DNA of 25,120 nt, from assembly GCA_038750655.1 (NCBI GenBank), contig JBCDGZ010000118.1, forward strand, positions 1 to 25,120. Reading direction: 5' to 3'. The notes beneath the pieces are model-generated. The model saw only the letters and a program-made list of their open reading frames with translations, ran no database searches and was not told the origin of the DNA. Both the position numbers and the translations under genes were made by a program. This document shows, one piece after another, positions 1 through 8,457 of this stretch (its first letter is position 1; each line of letters starts with the position of its first letter). The stretch is from JBCDGZ01 sp038750655 (GTDB lineage: Bacteria; Bacteroidota; Bacteroidia; Chitinophagales; Saprospiraceae).

Positions 1-456
1 GGCGGCGGAACGGCTTATAATGCCGGAGATAACATTACGGCAACTACGACATTGTATATCTACGATGCCGCAGGCGCTTGTTCAGATGAGGAGACTTTTA
101 CGGTGACTGTTGCGCCGACTCCGATCGTTAATAATCCGGGCAACCAAAATGTTTGCGACAGCTATACCTTGCCAGCCATCACTGGCACTAATCTCTCCGG
201 AAGCCAGGGCTACTTTGATGCGCCCAACGGCGGCGGAACGGCTTATAATGCCGGAGATAACATTACGGCAACTACGACATTGTATATCTACGATGCCGCA
301 GGCGCTTGTTCGGATGAGGAGACTTTTACGGTGACTGTTGCGCCGACTCCGATCGTTAATAATCCGGGCAACCAAAATGTTTGCGACAGCTATACTTTAC
401 CGGCTATTACCGGCACTAATCTCTCCGGAAGCCAGGGCTATTTCGATGCGCCCAAT
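1..456 (+). repeat. Near-identical 228-bp tandem duplication
   Basis: Bases 1-83 equal 229-311, and 85-167 equal 313-395. The only difference over these 167 bp is at 84 (A) versus 312 (G). After that the copies diverge at synonymous sites. The period is exactly one type A unit (76 codons). The third copy (from 382) is clearly more diverged after about 480. This is the youngest amplification in the gene, and the array runs off the left edge, so more copies may lie outside. Confidence 0.9.
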
Positions 457-3400
457 GGCGGCGGGACGGCCTACAGTGCCGGAGATAATATTTCCACCAC
501 TACAACATTGTATATCTACGATGCCACAGGTGCTTGTTCGGATGAGGAAACCTTTACAATCACTGTTAATAACCAACCTGATGCAGGTACAGATAATACC
601 GTAACGGTTTGTGAAGGAAGTTCTCTGGACCTCAATACCGCATTAATGGGCGCTGATACAGGGGGTAGTTTTACGGATAATAGCGCGACGGGAGCACTCA
701 GTGGCTCAACTTTCAATACTACGGGGCTAGCGGGCAGCACTTACACCTTTACCTATGAGCTGAGCGCCGCTGCCCCTTGTACACCCGATCAGGCGACGAT
801 TACGGTGACTGTAGCAACGGCAGTAACGGCGGGACTAGACAATAGCGATGCTGTCTGCGACGGAGCAAGCATCGATCTATTCAGTGTGCTGGACGGTGGC
901 GACCTTGGCGGCACCTTCAGTGATGATGATGGCAGCGGCGGCCTCAGCGGCTCCACCTTCAACAGCACCGGCCTCAGTGGCAGCTTCAATTTCACCTACA
1001 CCGTCGGCGACGGCGTCGTTTGCCCCATCGACCAGGCCGTCATCAATATCACCATTCAGGCGGCCCCCAACATCGATCCAATAACCGATGAAACCGCCTG
1101 CGATAGCTATACCTTGACGCCCATCGGCGGCAGCAATCTCAGCGGTAATGTAGCGTACTACGATGCGCCCAATGGCGGCGGCACCCAGTATCTACCGGGC
1201 GCAAACATCAACAGCAACATTCGACTGTATGCCTATGATGAGGTCTCGGGTTGCACGGATGAAATCGACTTTTTGATTACTATCCTCACCAGCCCTTCCA
1301 TTGATCCGATGACGGCCGTTACGGAATGTGGGAGTTACACCCTGCCCACCATTAGCGGCAGCAATCTAAGTGGTAGCCAAACTTATTACGATGCCCCCGG
1401 CGGCACCGGAGTATCCTATTCGGCAGGCCAAACAGTCAACAGCAGCATTACCTTATACGCCTACGACAGCAATGGCAATTGCAGCGACGAAGCCCCCCTA
1501 GTCATTACCATTACTCCAAGTCCCGACCTGACCCCAATTGGTGATCAGAATGGCTGCGATAGCTACACCCTTCCAGCCATTAACGGTACCAATCTGACTG
1601 GCGGAGAAGCCTACTATACCGCTCCCAATGGCGGCGGCATCACTTACAGTCCCGGCGATAATATCAGCAGTTCGACCACCTTATATATCTATGATGGTGC
1701 AGCCAACTGCTTTGATGAAATCGCCTTTCTCGTAAACATTAATAATCAGCCAGAGGCCGGGCTCGACAATGCTGTGACCGTCTGCGAGGGCAGCCAGCTA
1801 GACTTGACCACAGCCTTGAGCGGTGGCGATCTGGGCGGCAACTTTAATGATGATGATGCTACCGGTGCCTTGACGGGGAATATTTTCAACACGACGGGAC
1901 TGGCCGGCAACAGCTACACCTTTACCTATACCCTCACCGGCGGTCCTCCTTGCGTAGATGATCAGGCGACCATCACTGTAACGGTAGCGACAGCGGTAAC
2001 TGCTGGTTTGGATAATGGCACCTCCGTCTGCGCAGGCGAAGCCCTGGATTTGATCACCGTACTCAATGGCGGTGATCTCGGCGGTAGCTTCAATGATGAT
2101 GATGGCAGTGGCGGACTGAGCGGCAATTTACTCAATACGGCGGGCTTAAGTGGTAATTATAATTTCACCTATACGGTTGGAGACGGCATCGTTTGCCCGG
2201 TTGATGAGTCCCTACTGACGATCACCGTACAGTCGAACCCGGATATTGATGTCATTGGGGATCAAAGCGCCTGCGGCAGCTTCCTGCTTCCGGCCATCAC
2301 CGGAACCAACCTCAGCGGCAACGAAGCCTACTTCGATGCCCCCAATGGCGGCGGCACCCAATATTTGCCGGGCCAAAGCTTTAGTAGTTCAATCAGTCTT
2401 TTCATTTACGATATTAGCAACAACGGCTGTAGCGACGAACAAACCCTCAATATCATCATTACGCCGGAGCCGGAGGCCGGGGCGGACAATACGGTTTCGG
2501 CTTGTATCGGTAGCCAGATCGACCTGACGACGGCCTTGGCCGGAGCTGATAGCGGTGGTAGCTTTAATGATGACGATGGTACTGGGGCGCTCAGCGGTAC
2601 GACCTTCAATACCAATGGGCTGAGCAGCGGGATGTACAATTTCACCTACACGGTCAATGCGCCGGCGCCTTGTACGCCGGATCAAGCACTGATTACGGTG
2701 GAGCTGGTCAACTCGGTTACGGCGGGCAATGACAACAGCACTACCCTTTGCCAAGGAGCCCCTATTGACTTGATTAGCTTGCTGGATGGAGGAGACTTGG
2801 GGGGAACCTTTACGGATAATAATGGCAGCGGTGCTTTGAGTGGTTCGGTGTTCAACAGTTCGGGGCTGACGGGCAGCTACAGCTTTACTTATACGGTTGG
2901 AAACGGAGTGGTATGTCCGGAGGATCAGGCGGAATTGACCGTCAGTATCAGCGAGCCTCCAGCGATTACAGCCGTACCCGTGGCGGAGAGCTTTGGGGAT
3001 TATGTGCTTCCGGCCATCGCGGGTAGTAATTTGAGCGGTGGAGAAGCCTATTATGATGCGCCTAATGGTGGAGGTACGCAGTATTTGGCGGGACAGAGCA
3101 TTAGCAGTTCGATTACACTTTATTTGTATGATATTAACAGCGAGGGTTGTAGTGATGAGGAGCTGTTGAGCATTACGATTAGTACGCAGCCGGAGGCGGG
3201 GGTGGACAATACGGTTTCGGTCTGCGTCGGTAGTCAGCTTGATTTGACGACGGCCCTTTCGGGAGCCGATGCCGGCGGCAGTTTTACTGATGACAGCAGC
3301 ACGGGAGCCCTCAGCGGCTCGGTGTTCAACACCACCGGCCTAGCCAGCGGCAGCTATAATTTTACCTACTCCATTGCAGCGACTGCTCCTTGCCAGTCCG

Positions 3401-6400
3401 ATCAGGCTAGTATTACCGTCGATGTAGTCAATACGGTAACTGCCGGAAACGATAATACGCAGGCCCTTTGCGAAGGCGATCAGATCGATCTCACCAGCCT
3501 GCTGGACGGCGGCGACCTTGGGGGAAGCTTTAATGACGACAATGGTAGCGGTGGATTAACAGGTTCTACGCTCAACACCAGTGGATTGAATGGCAATTAC
3601 CAATTTACCTACACGGTCGGCGACGGACAAATTTGCCCAGAAGATCAAGCTTTGATCGAAGTCAATGTTGTGGCGACTCCGGTATTGGATCAGCCCATGG
3701 ACCTTTCTGATTGTGGTACTATTACCCTACCGACCATTAGCGGTAGTAACGTAAGTACGAATGCGGCTTATTACACTGGCCCCGGCGGTACGGGTACGCA
3801 ATATGCCGCAGGCGATCCGATTACCAGCTCTACTTTATTGTATATTTTTGATGACAATGGCAACTGTAGTGATGAATTGACTTTCAATGTAACGGTGACC
3901 CCCGGCCCGGCCCTTGATCCGGTGATGGATGCTTTAGCCTGTGAATCCTTTACCCTCCCCACCATTTCTGGCAGTGACCTCAGTGGCAATCAAGCTTACT
4001 TTACCGGCCCGAATGGCAGTGGCACCCAATTTCTCCCCGGAGCAATGATCAGCAATTCTACGTCCCTATTTGTTTACGATAACAATAATGGCTGTGAAGT
4101 AGAAACCAGCTTTACCATCACCATCAACCAGCCTGTTGAGGCGGGGAACGATAATTTCATCCTAGCCTGTCTTGGAGCGAGTATTGACTTAACAACTACC
4201 ATCCAAGGAGCAGATCCCGGCGGAACGTTTATCGACGATGGAGGAACAGGCGCGCTTACGGGTACCGTCTTCAACTCTACGGGCCTCAATGCTGGATTGT
4301 ATACCTTCACCTATCAAGTCAGCGGGAACACTCCTTGTCCAAATGATGAAGCGGTGATTTCCATAAATCTACTCGGTGCTCCCTCTGCTGGCAATGACAA
4401 TGCAGAGCAAGTTTGTGCCGGGGCAACTGTCGACTTAACCACCCTACTCGACGGTGCAGATTTGGGGGGAACGTTTACCGATGACAGCAGCAGCGGTGGC
4501 CTAAGTGGCGATCAACTCAATACCGCTGGCCTGAACGGCAGCTACCAATTTACCTACAGTGTCGGCGGCGGTGCCATCTGTCCGGTCGACGAGGCCATCC
4601 TAACCGTCAATGTCGCTCCACAACCGCAGTTGGATATGATTCCAGACCAATCCGGCTGTAATTCTTTGGTCCTAAGCGGTATTGCCGGCAGCAATCTGAG
4701 TGGTAATGTCTCCTATTTCGATGGCCCCGGCGGTACGGGGATTGCCTATCAGCCCGGCGATGTGATCAGCAGTACAACGACGCTTTATGCCTATGACAAT
4801 AATGGCAACTGTGCAGACGAACAATCTTTCACCATCACGATTAATACCGCTCCAACCTTCGGCACCGTTACGGTTGATTGCGATGATATAGCGGGGACTT
4901 ACACGGTCAGCTTTGATATTATCGGTGGTGATCCAATTAGTTATATCGTAAACGGAAATTCAGGTGTCCTGACCAATAACAACTTTGTCAGCGACCCCAT
5001 TACCAGTGGTGATCCCTATAGTTTTACCCTCGATGATGCCAACGGCTGTGGGCCGGAGCTGCTAGAAGGCACGCAAACCTGCGCTTGTACGGGCACAGAT
5101 GCGGGTCAGCTCAGCCCGGCTAGCCTGAGGGTTTGTGCGACTAGCGCGGCGACGTTCACCAGTACCAACACTATTTTAAACCCTGATGACGCATTGCTTT
5201 TCCTCCTCCACGAAGGTGATCTGACGACGATTGGCAATATCCTTTCGACAAGCCCAACGCCGATTTTTTCCTTCGATCCAACGACGATGAGCACCGGCCA
5301 AACCTACTTCGTCCACGCCCTGGCCGGTACTAGCGACGGCAACGGCTTCATCGACCTCAACGACCTCTGCCTCTCGCAGAGCCCCGGCGTCGAACTGAGC
5401 TTCGACCCCGAAATCACCGGCAGCATCAGCGGCGATGCCGCCATCTGCCAAGGCGAGGGCACCCTGCTGACCTTCACCCTCGGCGGCGGCAGTACCTTTG
5501 ATGTCACCTTCGGCAGCCCCGGCAATTCCACTACCCTGACCGGCATCAGCGACGGCCATCAGGAGCTGGTCAGCCCTACTGTAACCACCACCTACACCCT
5601 CCTCAACGTCAGCGTACTCAACTCAGCTTGTAACCTGATCCAGCCCAGCAATGCGGTAACCGTAGCAGTCAGCGACTTGTCGGTCCAGCTGGCCGTCGAC
5701 TCCGACTTTGGCGGCTTCGCCACCAGCTGCTCAAATAGTACGGATGGGCAGGCCAGTGCGCAGATCAGCGATGGAGTCGGCCCTTACAGCTATTTGTGGA
5801 GTGATGGCAGTACAGAGGCCGTCGCTAGTGGTTTGCTGGCGGGGGCCTATGGGTTGACGGTGACCGATGCAGCGGGTTGTACGGCGATTGGAAGTGTTCA
5901 GTTGACGGGGCCGCAGGCCATCGAGGCGGTGGTTGAGGTGCAGCGGCCGACGTGTTTTGACAGCGAGGATGGGAGTATTACGATTGATACGGTGCTGGGT
6001 GGAGCCCGTCCGGTGGAGGTCTCACTGGATGGTCAGTTGTTTACCCAAATCCAGGATTTTCCCTTTACCCTTTCCAGTCTACCCGCCGGCAACTACGAGT
6101 TGACCATTCAGGACATTAACGATTGTGCAACGACGACGGCAACCAGTGTCGATGCCCCCGATCAGCTCATCGTCGTCCTCAGTGCAGATGATACCTTGCA
6201 GCAAGGGCTTACCGCCGATGTTACCACTACGATCAATTTTGATCCTGTCGAAATCAATTGGCTTACAGATGTAGGACTGAGTTGCACAGATTGCCTCAAT
6301 CCTAGTTTCGTGGTGGTTGAGGATGCCAATCTGACTTTGGTTGCCTTTGATGAGAATGGCTGTAGTGCCACCGACGATGTTTTCATCAGAGCCCTCAAGG

Positions 6401-6687
6401 CCCGCAATGTTTATATCCCGACGGCCTTCAGCCCCAACGGTGATGGCCGTAATGAGACCTTCGAAGTCTATCCTGGTCCCAATGTTGCTGAGGTGCTTAG
6501 CTTGCGCATCTTTGATCGCTGGGGCGACTTGGTCTATGAAGGCCAGCCTCAGGGAGCGGGCGAAGGTTGGGATGGATTTTTTAAAGGAAAATTGATGAAT
6601 CCTGCGGTGTTTGTCTACGTCGCCGAAGTGCTTTTCGTCGACGGCGTTACACGCATCTACAAGGGGGATGTGACGCTGCTGCGCTAA
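1..6687 (+). CDS. Giant repeat-containing surface protein, T9SS type B sorting domain (5' partial)
   Basis: The reading frame is open from base 1 to TAA at 6685-6687, so the start and signal peptide lie upstream of the window. The visible TTG at 52 is inside a repeat and is not a start. About 2228 residues are visible. From 154 to 4878 there are 21 Cys-initiated repeats of two types. Then come unique Ig/PKD-like segments (about 4879-5667) and two SprB-like repeats (about 5668-6160, with YSYLWSDGS and GNYELTIQD cores). The final domain, from 6403, has PTAFSPNGDG and FDRWGDLVYE, the hallmark of the gliding-motility-associated/CHU_C type B signal for type IX secretion. In this family the protein is exported through the outer membrane and attached or released as an adhesin or matrix protein. 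A role in adhesion or gliding is inferred only. A strong terminator follows. Confidence 0.93.
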   Translation, partial: GGGTAYNAGDNITATTTLYIYDAAGACSDEETFTVTVAPTPIVNNPGNQNVCDSYTLPAITGTNLSGSQGYFDAPNGGGTAYNAGDNITATTTLYIYDAAGACSDEETFTVTVAPTPIVNNPGNQNVCDSYTLPAITGTNLSGSQGYFDAPNGGGTAYSAGDNISTTTTLYIYDATGACSDEETFTITVNNQPDAGTDNTVTVCEGSSLDLNTALMGADTGGSFTDNSATGALSGSTFNTTGLAGSTYTFTYELSAAAPCTPDQATITVTVATAVTAGLDNSDAVCDGASIDLFSVLDGGDLGGTFSDDDGSGGLSGSTFNSTGLSGSFNFTYTVGDGVVCPIDQAVINITIQAAPNIDPITDETACDSYTLTPIGGSNLSGNVAYYDAPNGGGTQYLPGANINSNIRLYAYDEVSGCTDEIDFLITILTSPSIDPMTAVTECGSYTLPTISGSNLSGSQTYYDAPGGTGVSYSAGQTVNSSITLYAYDSNGNCSDEAPLVITITPSPDLTPIGDQNGCDSYTLPAINGTNLTGGEAYYTAPNGGGITYSPGDNISSSTTLYIYDGAANCFDEIAFLVNINNQPEAGLDNAVTVCEGSQLDLTTALSGGDLGGNFNDDDATGALTGNIFNTTGLAGNSYTFTYTLTGGPPCVDDQATITVTVATAVTAGLDNGTSVCAGEALDLITVLNGGDLGGSFNDDDGSGGLSGNLLNTAGLSGNYNFTYTVGDGIVCPVDESLLTITVQSNPDIDVIGDQSACGSFLLPAITGTNLSGNEAYFDAPNGGGTQYLPGQSFSSSISLFIYDISNNGCSDEQTLNIIITPEPEAGADNTVSACIGSQIDLTTALAGADSGGSFNDDDGTGALSGTTFNTNGLSSGMYNFTYTVNAPAPCTPDQALITVELVNSVTAGNDNSTTLCQGAPIDLISLLDGGDLGGTFTDNNGSGALSGSVFNSSGLTGSYSFTYTVGNGVVCPEDQAELTVSISEPPAITAVPVAESFGDYVLPAIAGSNLSGGEAYYDAPNGGGTQYLAGQSISSSITLYLYDINSEGCSDEELLSITISTQPEAGVDNTVSVCVGSQLDLTTALSGADAGGSFTDDSSTGALSGSVFNTTGLASGSYNFTYSIAATAPCQSDQASITVDVVNTVTAGNDNTQALCEGDQIDLTSLLDGGDLGGSFNDDNGSGGLTGSTLNTSGLNGNYQFTYTVGDGQICPEDQALIEVNVVATPVLDQPMDLSDCGTITLPTISGSNVSTNAAYYTGPGGTGTQYAAGDPITSSTLLYIFDDNGNCSDELTFNVTVTPGPALDPVMDALACESFTLPTISGSDLSGNQAYFTGPNGSGTQFLPGAMISNSTSLFVYDNNNGCEVETSFTITINQPVEAGNDNFILACLGASIDLTTTIQGADPGGTFIDDGGTGALTGTVFNSTGLNAGLYTFTYQVSGNTPCPNDEAVISINLLGAPSAGNDNAEQVCAGATVDLTTLLDGADLGGTFTDDSSSGGLSGDQLNTAGLNGSYQFTYSVGGGAICPVDEAILTVNVAPQPQLDMIPDQSGCNSLVLSGIAGSNLSGNVSYFDGPGGTGIAYQPGDVISSTTTLYAYDNNGNCADEQSFTITINTAPTFGTVTVDCDDIAGTYTVSFDIIGGDPISYIVNGNSGVLTNNNFVSDPITSGDPYSFTLDDANGCGPELLEGTQTCACTGTDAGQLSPASLRVCATSAATFTSTNTILNPDDALLFLLHEGDLTTIGNILSTSPTPIFSFDPTTMSTGQTYFVHALAGTSDGNGFIDLNDLCLSQSPGVELSFDPEITGSISGDAAICQGEGTLLTFTLGGGSTFDVTFGSPGNSTTLTGISDGHQELVSPTVTTTYTLLNVSVLNSACNLIQPSNAVTVAVSDLSVQLAVDSDFGGFATSCSNSTDGQASAQISDGVGPYSYLWSDGSTEAVASGLLAGAYGLTVTDAAGCTAIGSVQLTGPQAIEAVVEVQRPTCFDSEDGSITIDTVLGGARPVEVSLDGQLFTQIQDFPFTLSSLPAGNYELTIQDINDCATTTATSVDAPDQLIVVLSADDTLQQGLTADVTTTINFDPVEINWLTDVGLSCTDCLNPSFVVVEDANLTLVAFDENGCSATDDVFIRALKARNVYIPTAFSPNGDGRNETFEVYPGPNVAEVLSLRIFDRWGDLVYEGQPQGAGEGWDGFFKGKLMNPAVFVYVAEVLFVDGVTRIYKGDVTLLR
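154..4878 (+). repeat. Higher-order ladder of 21 two-type protein repeats
   Basis: Inside the giant gene, repeats start with a Cys codon (one exception) at 154, 382, 610, 856, 1099, 1327, 1555, 1783, 2029, 2272, 2503, 2749, 2992, 3223, 3469, 3712, 3940, 4168, 4414 and 4657, after a partial copy before 154. Type A units (SYTLPAI..TNLSG..YFDAPNGGG..LYIYD) are 228 or 231 bp; the last one is 222. Type B units (LDL..L.GGDLGG.F.DD.G.GALSG..FN..GL) always occur as a pair, 246 bp then 243 bp. The order is A A A BB A A A BB A BB A BB A A BB A. The second B of each pair carries a VCP.D motif and the first a PC..DQA motif, so the A+B+B block is the unit that was duplicated. Confidence 0.92.
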
Positions 6688-6705
6688 TACGCAGGAGCAT
6701 TTCCG

Positions 6706-6771
6706 CAACCAAGGTCCGGCTTTGGTTGTTAGAATAGGCCGGAATACTTTTATTCGGGCCTATTCTTTTTT
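6706..6771 (+). terminator. Rho-independent terminator of the giant surface gene
   Basis: Two consecutive hairpins follow the stop codon. The first pairs CAACCAA (6706-6712) with TTGGTTG (6722-6728). The second pairs GAATAGGCC (6732-6740) with GGCCTATTC (6757-6765). It continues inward, after a single G/G mismatch, with GAATA/TATTC around a CTTT loop. A run of six T (6766-6771) follows directly. It ends only three bases before the ATG of the next gene. Confidence 0.88.
6721..6752 (+). promoter_or_regulatory. Bacteroidota-type promoter for the HDAC-family gene
   Basis: TTTG at 6721-6724, a 20-base spacer and TACTTTTA at 6745-6752 resemble the Bacteroidota consensus TTTG-N19-21-TAnnTTTG with one mismatch at the last base. 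Initiation would fall near 6759, about 15 bases before ATG 6775. The -7 box lies inside the terminator hairpin of the upstream gene. Confidence 0.45.
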
Positions 6772-6774
6772 GCC

Positions 6775-7677
6775 ATGTTAAAAATCGCTTATTCTCCTAT
6801 CTATAAGTACAGCTTGCCGGAGGGCCATCGCTTTCCGATGATCAAGTATGAGCTGATCCCCGAGCAGCTGCTTTACGAGGGGACCATTACGACCGAAAAC
6901 CTCTTCCACCCCGAGCCACTCCCCGAAGAAACCATCCTGCTGACTCACGATGCCGAGTATTGGGCACGACTAAAGAACTTGGAATTGAGCCGCAAGGAAA
7001 TCCGGAGTATTGGCTTTCCTTTGTCGGCACAGCTGGTGCAGCGGGGGCGGCATATCGCCAACGGTACGCTGCAATGTGCGCATTATGCGCGTCAGTACGG
7101 CGTGGCGGCCAATGTAGCGGGTGGTACGCACCATTCCTTCGCCGATCGCGGAGAGGGCTTCTGCCTGCTCAATGATATTGCCATTGCGGCCAACCAGCTG
7201 CTCAAAGAAGGAGAAATCAAAAAGATTATGGTGGTGGACCTGGATGTTCATCAGGGCAATGGAACGGCACATATTTTCCAGAATGAGGATCGGGTCTTTA
7301 CGATGAGCATGCACGGTGCGAAAAACTATCCGATGCGCAAGGAGCGCTCCGATTTGGACGTTGGCCTGCCCGATCACATTCGGGATGAGGCATATTTAGA
7401 CATTCTTCAACAAATCTTACCTCCTACTATTGATCAAGTCGCACCGGATTTCATTTTCTACCTCTCCGGAGTTGACGTGCTGGAAAGCGATAAACTGGGG
7501 CGGCTGTCGTTGAGCATAGCTGGATGTAAGGAGCGGGATAGAATAGTGCTACAAAATTGCCTGGACCGTCAGATTCCGGTGGCCATCAGCATGGGCGGAG
7601 GTTATTCGCCACAGATTTCGCGCATTGTGGAGGCCCATTCCAATACCTTTCGAATGGCTAGAGAGTTATTCTTTTAG
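6775..7677 (+). CDS. Histone deacetylase-family (AcuC/class IV HDAC-like) amidohydrolase
   Basis: This 300-residue protein has the arginase/deacetylase fold signature. The HH pair is at 119-120 (GGTHHSF), the zinc ligands are D157 and H159 (DLDVHQGNGT) and D234 (SGVDVLESDKLG), and the GGGY Tyr is at 277 (SMGGGY). All expected catalytic residues are present and the length is normal for bacterial members. Family members deacetylate acetyl-lysine, acetylpolyamines or similar amides; the substrate here cannot be told. The ATG at 6775 is chosen because the first residues (KIAYSPIYKY, HRFPM.KYELLPEQL pattern) are typical of the family N-terminus, although only three bases separate it from the terminator T-run. 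The stop overlaps the stop of the convergent MaoC gene by 4 bp. No operon partner is seen. Confidence 0.92.
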   Translation: MLKIAYSPIYKYSLPEGHRFPMIKYELIPEQLLYEGTITTENLFHPEPLPEETILLTHDAEYWARLKNLELSRKEIRSIGFPLSAQLVQRGRHIANGTLQCAHYARQYGVAANVAGGTHHSFADRGEGFCLLNDIAIAANQLLKEGEIKKIMVVDLDVHQGNGTAHIFQNEDRVFTMSMHGAKNYPMRKERSDLDVGLPDHIRDEAYLDILQQILPPTIDQVAPDFIFYLSGVDVLESDKLGRLSLSIAGCKERDRIVLQNCLDRQIPVAISMGGGYSPQISRIVEAHSNTFRMARELFF

Positions 7678-8159
7678 TCAGGTCGGGTGTAGGCCTGCCC
7701 AATGATTTCTGCTACGCAGGCGGGTTTTTCCTCTCCTTTTAACTCAAAAACCACTTTCATCTTGATGCGTGCACCACCGGGAATCTTCAGGTAGTCCAGT
7801 AGCGTGATGCGCCCTCGGATCAAGGCGCCGACGGGCGTAGCGTTGGGGAAGCGCACCCGATCGAGGCCGTAGTTGAGGCCCATTCCTACGTCTTTGACTT
7901 CGTAGGTATCGTAGGTGAACTTGGAGGCTAGCGAGAGGACTAGAAAACCGTGGGCAACGGTGGTTTTGTAGGGAGAGAGCTGGCGGGCCATTTCGGGGTC
8001 TGTATGTATCCACTGATGGTCTTCGGTGGCAGTCGCAAAGGCATCAATACGATCTTGCTCAATCTGCACCCAATCGGTCAGGCCCAGTTCCTTACCGACG
8101 TGGGCTTCCATATCAACGAGGTGATCAAAATGGGTTTTGTAGGCTTCGTTAGTTGGCAT
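7674..8159 (-). CDS. MaoC-family (R)-specific enoyl-CoA hydratase/dehydratase
   Basis: A 161-residue hot-dog-fold protein. The hydratase motif is visible as an Asp-His pair in ATEDHQWIHTD, followed by the typical VAHGFLVLSL segment that ends the central helix. RGRITLLDY and a C-terminal V.E..GQ.YTRP strand fit NodN/MaoC-type dehydratases, which hydrate 2-enoyl-CoA or related thioesters. The start is placed at ATG 8157-8159 (MPTNEAYKTHF), where homology-like sequence begins. An upstream extension to 8225 would run into the terminator hairpin at 8214-8245 and is rejected. The TAA stop (7674-7676) overlaps the HDAC-family TAG on the other strand. No other fatty-acid gene is nearby, so the pathway is unknown. 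Confidence 0.88.
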   Translation of the reverse strand: MPTNEAYKTHFDHLVDMEAHVGKELGLTDWVQIEQDRIDAFATATEDHQWIHTDPEMARQLSPYKTTVAHGFLVLSLASKFTYDTYEVKDVGMGLNYGLDRVRFPNATPVGALIRGRITLLDYLKIPGGARIKMKVVFELKGEEKPACVAEIIGQAYTRPD

Positions 8160-8201
8160 AATTGGAGGGTTTGGAATAATATTAAGAAAATATTGGCAAA
8201 C

Positions 8202-8245
8202 AAAAAAAGAAACGCCCGGCTTCACGAGGTCGGTTGAAGTCGGGC
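8202..8245 (-). terminator. Rho-independent terminator, minus strand
   Basis: Read on the minus strand, GCCCGACTTCA (8245-8235) pairs with TGAAGCCGGGC (8224-8214) with one G-T wobble and a 10-base loop. It is followed by GTTTC and seven T (8208-8202). It would end the transcript of the metzincin-like gene and the small ORF behind it, just before the MaoC gene. Confidence 0.85.
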
Positions 8246-8268
8246 ATTCACTTGCAATCCTGGGTGGA

Positions 8269-8457
8269 TCACTTTGGCTTGCTATTGATGAGGCGAGAAT
8301 TAAATGTCATGTCCGAACGTTCACGGACCGTATCTGCTTTGGGATAAACTAAATGTACTATATTGAACAACTTAAATTCGTTTGCAAGATAAGGGCTTAG
8401 CCCGCTGAAAGTATTTAATGTAGTATTATCTTTATGATAAGAATACGTAAAGTCCAT
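8269..8457 (-). CDS. Possible small ORF coupled to the metzincin-like gene (62 residues)
   Basis: The ATG (8455-8457) shares one base with the TGA of the upstream gene (TGATG junction), an arrangement typical of translational coupling. The ORF stops 24 bases before the strong terminator at 8245-8202, so it fills the otherwise unexplained 3' part of the transcript. The product begins MDFTYSYHKDNTT and ends NSRLINSKPK, has no signal peptide or membrane helix, and matches no family I recognise. Base composition is more AT-rich than in the neighbours. It could equally be a long 3' untranslated region. Confidence 0.3.
   Translation of the reverse strand: MDFTYSYHKDNTTLNTFSGLSPYLANEFKLFNIVHLVYPKADTVRERSDMTFNSRLINSKPK

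Noticed and set aside
1..456. CRISPR array
   Set aside because: The repeats are 228-bp in-frame coding units with no spacers.
6079..6708. A 209-codon open frame on the minus strand opposite the end of the giant surface gene
   Set aside because: It lies wholly antisense to the SprB-like and sorting-domain region, which has clear protein motifs. It arises from the GC-rich codon usage of the true gene.
8160..8225. N-terminal extension of the MaoC-type protein to 8225
   Set aside because: It would translate through the terminator hairpin, and the extra residues look unlike the family. ATG 8159 is a better start.
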